Shown here in pieces: positions 15,801 to 22,858 of a DNA stretch of 26,205 bases. A program made the translations under genes and the position numbers. The notes under the pieces are model-generated. The model searched no databases and had not been told where the DNA came from. It was given only the letters and a program-made list of their open reading frames with translations. Numbering within the stretch: position 1 is the stretch's first letter; the number at the start of each line of letters is the position of its first letter. This stretch comes from a virus, in IMG/VR virus record IMGVR_UViG_3300025896_000171, positions 1 to 26,205 of that record; one strand, given 5' to 3'.

Positions 15801-17819
15801 CGTGCTGCCGAAGGCGTATTGACTGCTGCTGTTGCTGCTGAAGAAGCTGCTCGTGTTGCTGCTGTTACTGCTGAAGAAGCTGCTCGTGTTGCTGGCGATG
15901 ATACATTGCAAGGTCAAATCTTTGAAAATGCTACTGCAATTACTGCCGAAGAAGCTGCTCGTATCGCTGGCGATGCAACAAATGCTGCTGCTGTCGTTGC
16001 AGAAGCCACTCGTGCAACTGCTGCTGAAGGTGCATTAACAACTGCATTGGCTGCTGAAGCTACTACAGCTCGCGCTGCTGAAGTTGCAAACGCTGCCGCG
16101 ATTGTTGCTGAAGAAACTCGTGCCACTGCTGCTGAAGTTGCTAATGCTACTGCAATTTCTACAGAAGCTACACGTGCCACTGCTGCTGAAGCTACATTAA
16201 CAGCCGCTGTTGCTGCCGAAGAAACTCGTGCCACTGCTGCTGAAGTTGCTAATGCTGCTGCAATTACTGCTGAAGCTGCTACCCGCGCTGCTGCCGACAC
16301 TGCTGGCGCAACTGCATTGTCAACTGAAACAGCTCGTGCTGTTGCTGCTGAACAAGCAAACACTGCTGCTATTGTTGCCGAAGAAACAGCTCGCATTGCT
16401 GCTGTAAGTACAGAAGCTGCTGCTCGTGCTGTTGCTGATACTGCATTGGGTGCTCGTATTGATGATGTATTAAGCAACATTGATCCAGCTGCTCTTGATT
16501 CCTTAACAGAAATTATTACTGCCTACAATGCTGCTGACTCTAGCTTAACACAAGCCATTAGTGATTTAGCAAGCGCAAGTGCTACGGCAACTGCAAACGA
16601 AGCTGCTACACGTTTATCTGCTGACAATGCACTATCAACTGCATTAGCTGCTGAAGTAAGTCGTGCAAGCACAGCCGAAGCGGCAAATGCAACTAACATC
16701 AGCCTTGAAGTTGCCGATCGTACAACTGCTGACACAACATTGCAAGCCAATATTGATGCTGAAGCTGCTACTGCTCGTGCTGCTGAAGGTGTATTGACTG
16801 CTGCTATTGCTGCCGAAGCCACTCGTGCCACTGCTGCTGAAGTTGCAAACACTGCTGCAATCGCTGCTGAAACTGCTCGTGCTACAACTGCTGAACAAGC
16901 AAATGCTGCTGCTGACGTAATTGAAGCTGCTGCTCGTGTTTCAGGTGACTTGGCTGTTCAAGCTAACGTTGACGCAGAAGCTACTGCTGCTCGTACTGCT
17001 GAATCTGCATTGGGTACTCGTATTGATACATTGAACACAGATAACATTGCTGAATTAAGCGGTGCTATTAACTTGTTCTTTACAGAAGGCCGCGCTAAGG
17101 CTTCTATCAGTAGTGGTGCAAATATCCAGTATAACAGTTCAACTGGTGTTATCAGCACATTGGCTGCGGTTCAAAGTGTTAACGGCTTAGATGGCGTTGT
17201 TACATTGACTACAGACAATGTATCCGATTCAACAGCAACCAACAAGTACTTTACAAACGCACAAGCTCGTAGTGCTGTTTCTTTAGTTAGTGACAACACT
17301 AGCATCTTAAGTTACAATGCAGGTACTGGTGCGTTTACATTTGCTGTTCCTTCAACAGATGCAATTGCAGAAGGTGCAGTAAATCTTTACTACACCGATG
17401 CTCGTGCAGATGGACGTATTGCTCTTGCTAATGTAGGTGATTTAGCCGACGTTGATACAAGCGGTACATTAAGTGATGGTTATACATTAGTTTGGAGTTC
17501 ATCACAAGGCAAGTTTGTGGCGCAGAACATTACAACTACTGTTATAACACAAAACTTTACTGGTGACGGCACAACTGCTTCGTTTAGTACAGGTGTTGAA
17601 GTTGGTTCAATCCAGAATACGCAAGTATTCGTTAACGGATTGGTACAAGCTCCAACTTACTCATACACAATGAGCACTGTAAACGGCGTATCAAGTATTG
17701 TGTTTGATGCTGCTCCGGAAGCTAACGACTTCATTATGGTTCGTTTAACACCAACAGTTACTTTAAGTGCTGGTGGTATCTTGAACCAAAATAGTGATAT
17801 TGATGGTGGTACATATTAA
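12852..17819 (+). CDS. Giant Ala/Glu-rich coiled-coil tail fibre
   Basis: This is a 1,655-residue protein. Residues 1-120 form a typical fibre attachment region (TTQVASTAFV, then VLDTLSELATALGSDANF, then ATKLYVDGLI). Residues 120-295 carry repeated modules built on LYFTxxRARAAxS and ISYDSATGII. Residues 296-1390 are a low-complexity coil of AAExTRATAAEGVLT-like units. The coil is interrupted three times by a conserved module (starting at about 514, 872 and 1201: RIDNVLSNIDP followed by ALDSLTEI). The C-terminal part returns to LYYTDARA modules and ends with the DLADV/GDG/VNG module shared with the protein at 11614. Trimeric coiled-coil fibres have this design. Ribosome binding site is GAGGA. 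No S74-type chaperone is present at its C-terminus. Its receptor and place on the virion are unknown. Confidence 0.85.
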   Translation: MPIIKARSSSIIDSVDLRGTPTVATATAGSSTTQVASTAFVSTGISNLVNSAPAVLDTLSELATALGSDANFATTVAASIATKVSSSGDVMSGFLTLHANPANDLHAATKLYVDGLINAQMIYSTDDVPEGVLNSYYHTALVQADIGLTSDNTAVLSYANGQFTYNHPTSDGVLEGQTNQYFTPTRARAAISLNSDDNGILSYAGSTGASAGQFTFVTPSTTKITEGTQLYFTTARARAAVSGGNNISYDSATGIISSVATVESVNGQTGVVVLTTSHIDEGSQLYFTAGRAVTANAAAVAAVQAAVDAEAIAARAAEATLTTDLATEAARAIAAEGVLTTNLAAEATRAVAAEGVLTAAIAEEHAHHTAAETTLTADLAAEAVTARAAEAGLASDLAAEAVTARTAEAAIASDLAIEVTARTNGDTTNATAIAAEATTARAAEGVLTAAVASEATTARAAEAALTTDLSAEATRATAAEGVLTAAVAAEATARAAAVTAEATARAAGDTALGVRIDNVLSNIDPAALDSLTEIIAAYDAADAGLQQAITDLASANAAAIAAEAATRLAADAAHDTAFVTEASARVAGDDTNAAAVVAEAARAAAAETTNATAIAAEATTARAAEATLTTNLASEETRATAAEGVLTANAIAEAGLREAGDVANAAATAAEATRATAAEGVLTTAVSTEVARATAAEGVLTTDLATEAARAVAAEGVLTTNLAAEVVRATAAETTNATAIAAETARATAAEVVNTAAIAAEETARILADSAEASNRAIAVSAEATRATAAETVLTNAVAAEAARATAAEGVLQANVDAEAATRLAADAAEETARIAAVAAEEAARIAADGVLQANIDTNAAAYIAADTALGARIDNVLSNIDPVALDSLTEVVAAFQGADNTINGAITSLAASAAANLAAEASRATAAEGVLQANIDAEVVARTADVDAEAAARIADVDAEETRATTAEGVLTAAVAAEATTARAAEGVLTAAVAAEEAARVAAVTAEEAARVAGDDTLQGQIFENATAITAEEAARIAGDATNAAAVVAEATRATAAEGALTTALAAEATTARAAEVANAAAIVAEETRATAAEVANATAISTEATRATAAEATLTAAVAAEETRATAAEVANAAAITAEAATRAAADTAGATALSTETARAVAAEQANTAAIVAEETARIAAVSTEAAARAVADTALGARIDDVLSNIDPAALDSLTEIITAYNAADSSLTQAISDLASASATATANEAATRLSADNALSTALAAEVSRASTAEAANATNISLEVADRTTADTTLQANIDAEAATARAAEGVLTAAIAAEATRATAAEVANTAAIAAETARATTAEQANAAADVIEAAARVSGDLAVQANVDAEATAARTAESALGTRIDTLNTDNIAELSGAINLFFTEGRAKASISSGANIQYNSSTGVISTLAAVQSVNGLDGVVTLTTDNVSDSTATNKYFTNAQARSAVSLVSDNTSILSYNAGTGAFTFAVPSTDAIAEGAVNLYYTDARADGRIALANVGDLADVDTSGTLSDGYTLVWSSSQGKFVAQNITTTVITQNFTGDGTTASFSTGVEVGSIQNTQVFVNGLVQAPTYSYTMSTVNGVSSIVFDAAPEANDFIMVRLTPTVTLSAGGILNQNSDIDGGTY
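13740..17020 (+). repeat. DNA-level repeat array in the giant fibre gene
   Basis: Short units built on GCTGCTGAAG plus CGTGC(T/A)ACTG recur over about 3.3 kb, coding for AAE.TRA.AAE.VLT units. Many stretches are almost identical at synonymous positions, so recent duplication or gene conversion is likely. The array is coding throughout and has no spacer-like unique segments of fixed size. Confidence 0.85.
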
Positions 17820-17844
17820 TCTTAAAGTAATTTAAGGTTTAGAT

Positions 17845-17871
17845 AAGGAAAGGCGCAATGCGCCTTTCCTT
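17845..17871 (+). terminator. Terminator after the giant fibre gene
   Basis: A 12-bp perfect stem AAGGAAAGGCGC / GCGCCTTTCCTT with a 3-base AAT loop lies 25 bases after the stop. The last T-run is part of the stem, and CTGATC follows. It is very stable and clearly separates this gene from the next one. Confidence 0.75.
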
Positions 17872-17878
17872 CTGATCG

Positions 17879-17886
17879 CATAAATA
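17879..17886 (+). promoter_or_regulatory. Candidate late promoter before the 166-residue fibre protein
   Basis: CATAAATA, seven of eight positions of the T4 late consensus, lies eight bases after the terminator and 44 bases before the ATG at 17931. An imperfect inverted repeat (ACATATTA-CCG-TAATATATGT, 17895-17915) follows and could be a leader hairpin or operator. Confidence 0.45.
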
Positions 17887-17930
17887 GAACTGATACATAT
17901 TACCGTAATATATGTAAAACGAGTCAATTA

Positions 17931-18431
17931 ATGCCAATTTTTCGCGGAAAAGAGTTTGTTAGCACCATATCAGACAGCAAGGATAGTGTCAGAGTAGCCA
18001 CGCGGTCGCATGTACCATTGCTTGCTGCAATTTCTATTATTGATGAAGTCAATCTAGTACATCAGGATCGTGTATTATTAGCTGGACAAACCAATACTGC
18101 TTACAACGGAATTTACATTTGGAATTCTGTAACTGGTAAACTAATTCGCGCAACTGATGCTGACTCAACAATTGAAGTATCAGGCGGCATGCGAATGTAT
18201 GTTGAAGAAGGCGCCACTAATGCGCAAACATATTGGACATTGACTACGCCCGGCGTAATAATTTTAGGAACAACTGGTTTAACCTTTGCGCGTGACAATC
18301 GTGTAGGCAACTTTGATCAATCAGGTACTCACGGTTCAGCAGCACTTACAAATATTCTTGTACTAGACGAATCGGGTCAAATCACCTCAATAACACCTGT
18401 ATCCATTAATTTAGATGGCGGAGAATTCTAA
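17931..18431 (+). CDS. Phage fibre/receptor-binding-type protein, 166 residues
   Basis: The protein consists of one module widely found in phage tail and fibre proteins. It runs as SVRVATRSHVPL, then DRVLLAGQTNTAYNGIYIW, RATDADS, VEEGATNAQTYWTLTT and LGTTGLTFAR, covering residues 20-130. The module normally sits inside larger fibre proteins, so a small stand-alone copy could be a tip, collar or accessory adhesin. ATG at 17931 has only a weak binding site (ACGAG, nine bases before). It is a separate unit, with a terminator before it, a candidate promoter in its leader and a small hairpin behind it. No catalytic residues are apparent. Confidence 0.7.
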   Translation: MPIFRGKEFVSTISDSKDSVRVATRSHVPLLAAISIIDEVNLVHQDRVLLAGQTNTAYNGIYIWNSVTGKLIRATDADSTIEVSGGMRMYVEEGATNAQTYWTLTTPGVIILGTTGLTFARDNRVGNFDQSGTHGSAALTNILVLDESGQITSITPVSINLDGGEF

Positions 18432-18440
18432 GACGTTTGT

Positions 18441-18463
18441 ATAGCTTTACAGCTATTTGTTTC
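18441..18463 (+). terminator. Weak hairpin after the 166-residue gene
   Basis: ATAGCT-TTAC-AGCTAT forms a 6-bp stem ten bases after the stop, followed by TTGTTTCT. The low-stability stem with a T-rich tail makes it a possible weak terminator. Confidence 0.35.
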
Positions 18464-18470
18464 TACTAAA

Positions 18471-18478
18471 GGTAAATA
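18471..18478 (+). promoter_or_regulatory. Candidate late promoter before the 640-residue fibre gene
   Basis: GGTAAATA lies 59 bases before the ATG at 18538, just after the weak hairpin. It is the third exact copy of this octamer placed in a gap before a gene. Confidence 0.35.
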
Positions 18479-18537
18479 CTTCTGGAAGGCAGGATCCGAT
18501 CACCCTGCTAAACATCCAAGAGGAGTATATACTCAAA

Positions 18538-20460
18538 ATGGCTAATCAAATCATTTTAAAGCGTAGTTCAACGGCAGGCAAGGCACCACTTGTAGCGCAG
18601 TTGGCATTAGGCGAAATCGCTATCAACACACATGATGGTAAAATCTACATTAAGAAAGATGACGGCGTACCTGCTGTTGTTGAAATTGGTGGAGTTACAA
18701 GCGTTAACACACAAGGTGGTGACGTAGTTTTAGGAACTGCAAATATTGCAGAAACAGGTTCCAACCAATACTTTACAACTGCTCGCGCTCGCGCAAGTAT
18801 CGTTGCAGGTTCTGGTATTTCTTATAATAGCACTACTGGTGCTGTTAGCACAAGTCAAAATTTGACAACAACTGGTGCACCAACTTTTGCTGGTGTAACT
18901 TTAACTGACACAGCAAGCACAAAGAGCATTGTTCCAAGTCTAAGTAACACTTATGATCTTGGTACTGTTGCTAATCCATGGCGCCACGTTTATGTTGGTC
19001 CAGGTTCTTTGTATGTTAACGGTAAGCAAGTTTTAACTGAAACTAGTGGTACAATGACATTCACAGCTGACTTAGATCAGAACATGCGTGTTACAACAAC
19101 TGGTACTGGTTTACTTCAGTTCGGTTCAAGCACAACAGGTGTAAACATTGACGGTACGTTACAATTTGCTGCTGGCAAACGTATTATTTCTAGCGATGGT
19201 ATTAAAGTTCAATTCGGCGACGATGTTGAATTAAACGGCAACAAAGTTATTGGTTTGGGCGTACCTACTGCACTAACTGATGCAGCCACTAAAGGTTATG
19301 TTGATACAAGCATTTCTGCAATCAGCACAAGCACAATCAGCCAAGGTAACAGTAACATTTCGGTTGTTGACAGCGGAACTGGTACAGTAACAGTTACAGT
19401 TGACGGTAGCACAGCATTGACAGTTACATCAACTGGTGTTGTTATTGCTGGTAACATGACAGTTGAAGGTACAACTACAAGCGTTAACTCTAATACAATC
19501 AGCTTGGCTGATAACATTGTTACATTGAATAGTGACGCAGTTGGCGTCCCAACTCAAAACGCAGGTATTGAAGTTGAACGTGGCGATGAAGCAAACGTAC
19601 AATTACGTTGGAACGAAGGTTTACAAAAGTGGACATTCACTAACGATGGCGCAGTTTACACTCAAATTGCAACAAGCACAGATTCATTGGCAGAAGGTAC
19701 AACAAACTTGTTCCACACTGCTGGTCGTGCTCGTGCTGCTCTAAGTGCAAGTACAGCATCTGGCGTAAGCTATAACAGTGCAAGTGGTTTAATCAGCTTG
19801 GGTTCTATCCCTAATAGCTCATTAACTAACAACAGCGTTACAGTTAACGGTGCAAACGTTGTATTAGGTGGTTCAATTACGTTAGGCGTTGCTGACATTT
19901 CTGGTGCTGCAACTACCACTTCTGTAACAGCCGCTATTGCAACTGCTGCAACTGATGCAACTACTAAAGCTAACGCAGCTCAAGCAGCCGCAATTGCTTC
20001 TGCTGCAACTGATGCAACTACTAAAGCTAATGCAGCTCAAGCAGCCGCTATCAGCGCAGCCGCAACTGATGCAACTTCTAAAGTAGCAGCTGAAGCAACT
20101 GCTCGTAATGCAGCCATTACTGCTGCCGTAGCGTTAAAAGATAACACAGACGAAATTACAGAAGGTACTACAAACTTATTTTATACAGATGCACGAGTTG
20201 CAACTCGTGTAACTAGTGGTTTGACATACTTCCATGCTACTTTCCAATCTGTTACATCTGTACAAGCTACTGCTAACGCAACTGGATCAGTTGCATTTAC
20301 ATTTGCTGACTTAGCTACTGCTAAAGGCTATAACGTGTTCTTAAACCGTATGTTGTTACGTCCAACTGAATTCTCAGTTAGTGGTTCTACACTAACTATT
20401 GCAGCTGGTATGTTGTCAACAGCTGATGAAGTTGAAGTAAGCGGATTAAAATTCGCGTAA
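18538..20460 (+). CDS. Tail fibre protein with Mtd-like N-terminus
   Basis: I place the start at ATG 18538, which has AAGAGGAG upstream and gives 640 residues; an earlier in-frame ATG at 18457 lies in the leader and lacks a binding site. The N-terminus (ILKRSSTAGKAPLVAQLALG, then EIAINTHDGKIYIKKDDG) is the virion-attachment type seen in many phage fibres and in the major tropism determinant N-domain. Following modules include YFTTARARASI, KVIGLGVPTALTDAATKGYV, a TTTSVNSNTISLADN beta-helix-like segment, and a coiled coil (about residues 465-530). The C-terminus (FNR-like LNRMLLRPTEFSVSGSTLTI) is a small beta domain. It has no S74 chaperone. It shares a perfect 95-base stretch with the next fibre gene. 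Confidence 0.82.
   Translation: MANQIILKRSSTAGKAPLVAQLALGEIAINTHDGKIYIKKDDGVPAVVEIGGVTSVNTQGGDVVLGTANIAETGSNQYFTTARARASIVAGSGISYNSTTGAVSTSQNLTTTGAPTFAGVTLTDTASTKSIVPSLSNTYDLGTVANPWRHVYVGPGSLYVNGKQVLTETSGTMTFTADLDQNMRVTTTGTGLLQFGSSTTGVNIDGTLQFAAGKRIISSDGIKVQFGDDVELNGNKVIGLGVPTALTDAATKGYVDTSISAISTSTISQGNSNISVVDSGTGTVTVTVDGSTALTVTSTGVVIAGNMTVEGTTTSVNSNTISLADNIVTLNSDAVGVPTQNAGIEVERGDEANVQLRWNEGLQKWTFTNDGAVYTQIATSTDSLAEGTTNLFHTAGRARAALSASTASGVSYNSASGLISLGSIPNSSLTNNSVTVNGANVVLGGSITLGVADISGAATTTSVTAAIATAATDATTKANAAQAAAIASAATDATTKANAAQAAAISAAATDATSKVAAEATARNAAITAAVALKDNTDEITEGTTNLFYTDARVATRVTSGLTYFHATFQSVTSVQATANATGSVAFTFADLATAKGYNVFLNRMLLRPTEFSVSGSTLTIAAGMLSTADEVEVSGLKFA
19943..20037 (+). repeat. 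95-bp perfect repeat, copy in the first fibre gene
   Basis: This stretch is identical base for base to 21485-21579 in the next fibre gene and lies in the same codon phase (second codon position in both). It encodes the coiled-coil unit AATDATTKANAAQAAAIAS and its partial repetition. Confidence 0.9.
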
Positions 20461-20473
20461 TATAACTGGCTAA

Positions 20474-20499
20474 AGACAGGGGTTTGACATCCCCTGTCT
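20474..20499 (+). terminator. Hairpin after the 640-residue fibre gene
   Basis: A 9-bp perfect stem AGACAGGGG / CCCCTGTCT with an 8-base loop starts 14 bases after the stop. No T-tract follows, so efficiency is uncertain. Confidence 0.55.
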
Positions 20500-20571
20500 G
20501 TACGTTGGCAACAACGGACATGGAATAACAATAGTTTATTCTTCGTGCTAGTAAACTCAAAGGAGAGAAAA

Positions 20572-22554
20572 ATGTCTGAACGTAAATTAAAAAATAGTGG
20601 TACCACAAGCGAAGTATCATTGGACAAAACAAAAAACTACAAATATGACAAGAGTGGTGCTCTTGTAGAAGCAACAACAGTTGGTGATAACGATATCGTT
20701 TTTAGTGGTAGCAAGTCTAGCTTGCGCCGCTTGTCTGATTTGGAACGTAACGTTTCAATTCTTGCAGCCACATTGACAACAACTGACGGTGGAGTAACTG
20801 ACGCGCAAGATGATACGTTTGCTGGTATTTTTACAACTGCACAACGTTTCAAGGGTACAGTTCAAATTGACGGTGCAGCAACATTTGCTTCAGATGTTGC
20901 AATGTCTAGTAAGAAGATTACTGGTTTGGGTACACCAACTGCAACTGCTGATGCAAGTACTAAAGGTTATGTTGACTCTACAGTAGCTACTGAAGTTACA
21001 GCTCGTAATTCAGCAATCGCAACTGCAAAGAGCGAAGCAACTAGTGCAGCCGCAACTGATGCAGCTTCTAAAGTAGCTGCTGAAGCAACCGCTCGTGATA
21101 CAGCTATTGCAACTGCAAAGAGCCAAGCAATCAGCGCAGCCGCAACTGATGCAACTACTAAAGCCAACAGTGCGCAATCAAATGCAGCAAGTGATGCAAC
21201 TACTAAGGTAGCTGCTGAAGCAACTGCACGTGATACAGCAATTGCAACTGCTAAAGCAGCCGCAATTGCTTCTGCTGCAACTGATGCAACTACTAAGGTA
21301 GCTGCTGAAGCAACTGCACGCGATACTGCTATTGCAACTGCCAAATCTGCTGCACTTAGTACTGCTGCTACTGATGCAACTACTAAGGTAGCTGCTGAAG
21401 CAACTGCACGCGATACTGCTATTGCCGCCGAAGCAACTGCTCGTGATACAGCTATTGCAACTGCTAAAGCAGCCGCAATTGCTTCTGCTGCAACTGATGC
21501 AACTACTAAAGCTAACGCAGCTCAAGCAGCCGCAATTGCTTCTGCTGCAACTGATGCAACTACTAAAGCTAATGCAGCTTCAGCAGCCGCTATTGCCGCA
21601 GTAACTAACGGTGCAGGCGCAGCTTTTGATACATTGGTTGAAATCCAAAATGCAATGGCAACTGATGCTGAATTAGCATCTGCTATCGCTGCAATTTCTA
21701 ACGTAGCAACTGCAACTAAGTTACAAACAGCCCGTGCAATTCAAGGCGTAGCCTTTGATGGTTCTGCAGCAATCACTGTAGTAACTGCTGGTACAGGTAT
21801 TAGCGTTGTTGGTACAGCAGTTGCTAACACTGGTGTATTGAGCGTTTCTGGTACAGCACCAGTTGTTTCAAGCGGTGGTGCATCTCCAGCGATCAGTATG
21901 GCTGCTGCAACATCTCTTGCTAACGGATACATGACAAGCACATACGCTGCTAAGTTAGACGGTATTGCCGCAGGAGCAACTAACGTAAGTAATACAAACC
22001 AATTGACTAACGGTGCCGGTTTTATTACTGGTATTTCAAGTGCAAACGTTACAACAGCGTTGGGCTTTACTCCGTATAACAGTACTAACCCAAGTGGTTA
22101 TATCGTTGCAAGTAGTAATACAAGTGGTACACATACTGGTGCAGTAAGTACAGTCAGTGCATGTTCAACTGGTGCTTTAGCAGTATCTGGTGGCATTACT
22201 GCTACTGGTGAAATTACAGCTTACTACTCTGACGTTAACTTAAAGAAAGATATTGTAGAAATTACAGATCCTATTGCTAAAGTTATGTCTTTACGTGGTG
22301 TTACTTTCCGTCCTAACCAAACAGCGTTAGACTTAGGTATCATTGACAAAGAAGAAGTTGGTGTTATTGCTCAAGAAGTTGAAGCAGTATTGCCACAGTT
22401 GGTAACCCCATCTGCATTCAAAGGCTTCAAGACTGTCAAGTATGACAAGTTGACCGCGTTATTGCTCGAAGCAGTAAAAGCGCAACAATTACAAATCGAC
22501 GCTCTTAGAGCAGAAATTTCTAAATTGGGTGGTTCAGCTACAACTGAACTATAA
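20572..22554 (+). CDS. Tail fibre with C-terminal S74 self-cleaving chaperone
   Basis: ATG at 20572 follows AAAGGAG and gives 660 residues. The N-terminal 120 residues are unique (MSERKLKNSGTTSEVS). KKITGLGTPTATADASTKGY, as in other fibres of this block, and an Ala-rich coiled coil (about 140-345) with a 90-base repeat follow. A FDTLVEIQNAMATDAELASA module, a beta-rich region and a C-terminal peptidase S74 domain complete it. The S74 start reads YYSDVNLKKDI, with Ser553 and Lys558 in the Ser-x4-Lys spacing of the known catalytic dyad, and later GVIAQEVEAVLPQLV. The domain of about 108 residues helps trimer folding and then cuts itself off. This is probably a receptor-binding fibre. Confidence 0.88.
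   Translation: MSERKLKNSGTTSEVSLDKTKNYKYDKSGALVEATTVGDNDIVFSGSKSSLRRLSDLERNVSILAATLTTTDGGVTDAQDDTFAGIFTTAQRFKGTVQIDGAATFASDVAMSSKKITGLGTPTATADASTKGYVDSTVATEVTARNSAIATAKSEATSAAATDAASKVAAEATARDTAIATAKSQAISAAATDATTKANSAQSNAASDATTKVAAEATARDTAIATAKAAAIASAATDATTKVAAEATARDTAIATAKSAALSTAATDATTKVAAEATARDTAIAAEATARDTAIATAKAAAIASAATDATTKANAAQAAAIASAATDATTKANAASAAAIAAVTNGAGAAFDTLVEIQNAMATDAELASAIAAISNVATATKLQTARAIQGVAFDGSAAITVVTAGTGISVVGTAVANTGVLSVSGTAPVVSSGGASPAISMAAATSLANGYMTSTYAAKLDGIAAGATNVSNTNQLTNGAGFITGISSANVTTALGFTPYNSTNPSGYIVASSNTSGTHTGAVSTVSACSTGALAVSGGITATGEITAYYSDVNLKKDIVEITDPIAKVMSLRGVTFRPNQTALDLGIIDKEEVGVIAQEVEAVLPQLVTPSAFKGFKTVKYDKLTALLLEAVKAQQLQIDALRAEISKLGGSATTEL
21193..21462 (+). repeat. 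90-bp tandem repeats in the S74 fibre gene
   Basis: GATGCAACTACTAAGGTAGC with following sequence recurs at 21193, 21283 and 21373, exactly 90 bases (30 residues) apart. It encodes DATTKVAAEATARDTAIA coiled-coil units. The unit after the third copy is truncated, giving AAEATARDTAIAAEATARDTAIA. Confidence 0.85.
21485..21579 (+). repeat. 95-bp perfect repeat, copy in the S74 fibre gene
   Basis: This is the partner of 19943-20037, 1,542 bases downstream (a multiple of three). The reading phase is the same as in the first copy, so a crossover would keep both parts in frame. Confidence 0.9.
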
Positions 22555-22580
22555 TCTAGTGAAAAGAGGAGGCAAATAAA

Positions 22581-22763
22581 ATGGCAATTCTTCCAGCAAC
22601 TGGATCATCAATTTCGTTTGGTAATGTCAAGCGCGGCTATTCTAATACAACTGGTGCAAACGTATCGCTACGTGGAACACTTGGAGGATACTTAGGTATT
22701 TCTGCAGGCTCAGTTGGATTAAGTTCAACATTTGGTGGACGTACAACACCATACGCTATCTAA
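22581..22763 (+). CDS. Small Gly/Ser-rich virion-associated protein
   Basis: This 60-residue protein begins MAILPATGSSISFGNVKRGY and is rich in Gly, Ser and Thr, with no membrane segment or cysteine. Short proteins with an (P)ATG-x-ISF start followed by a Gly-rich body occur beside fibre genes in many phages of aquatic bacteria, and the same start also heads larger tail proteins. It has a good AGAGGAGG binding site and sits 26 bases after the S74 fibre stop, before a strong terminator, so it is the last gene of the fibre unit. A fibre-tip or assembly role is a guess from position. Confidence 0.6.
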   Translation: MAILPATGSSISFGNVKRGYSNTTGANVSLRGTLGGYLGISAGSVGLSSTFGGRTTPYAI

Positions 22764-22777
22764 ACAATAGCATGCTA

Positions 22778-22804
22778 AGAAAAGGGCTTCGGCCCTTTTC
22801 TTTT
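22778..22804 (+). terminator. Intrinsic terminator of the fibre unit
   Basis: A 10-bp stem AGAAAAGGGC / GCCCTTTTCT closes on a TTCG tetraloop with C-G closing pair and is followed by TTT. This is the most classical terminator in the window. Confidence 0.9.
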
Positions 22805-22858
22805 GGCTAACTTTTCTAGTGTAGCGTCGATACATAGTTAAACATAGAAGGAGCTACC

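Noticed and set aside
13740-17020. CRISPR-like repeat array
   Set aside because: There are no unique spacers of constant size, and the repeats are coding and in frame throughout.
13652-17158. Many open frames on both strands within the giant fibre gene
   Set aside because: The GCTGCTGAAG-type repeats lack stop codons in several frames. The products are Leu-, Ser/Cys- or Ala-rich low complexity without ribosome binding sites.
18457-18537. Upstream ATG giving a 27-residue longer fibre
   Set aside because: It lies before the candidate promoter, lacks a binding site and adds residues unlike the conserved N-terminus; the ATG at 18538 has a strong binding site.
18538-22554. Diversity-generating retroelement suggested by the Mtd-like N-terminus
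   Set aside because: No reverse transcriptase, no adenine-biased variable region and no template repeat were found in the window; the Mtd-like N-terminal fold is common in ordinary fibres.
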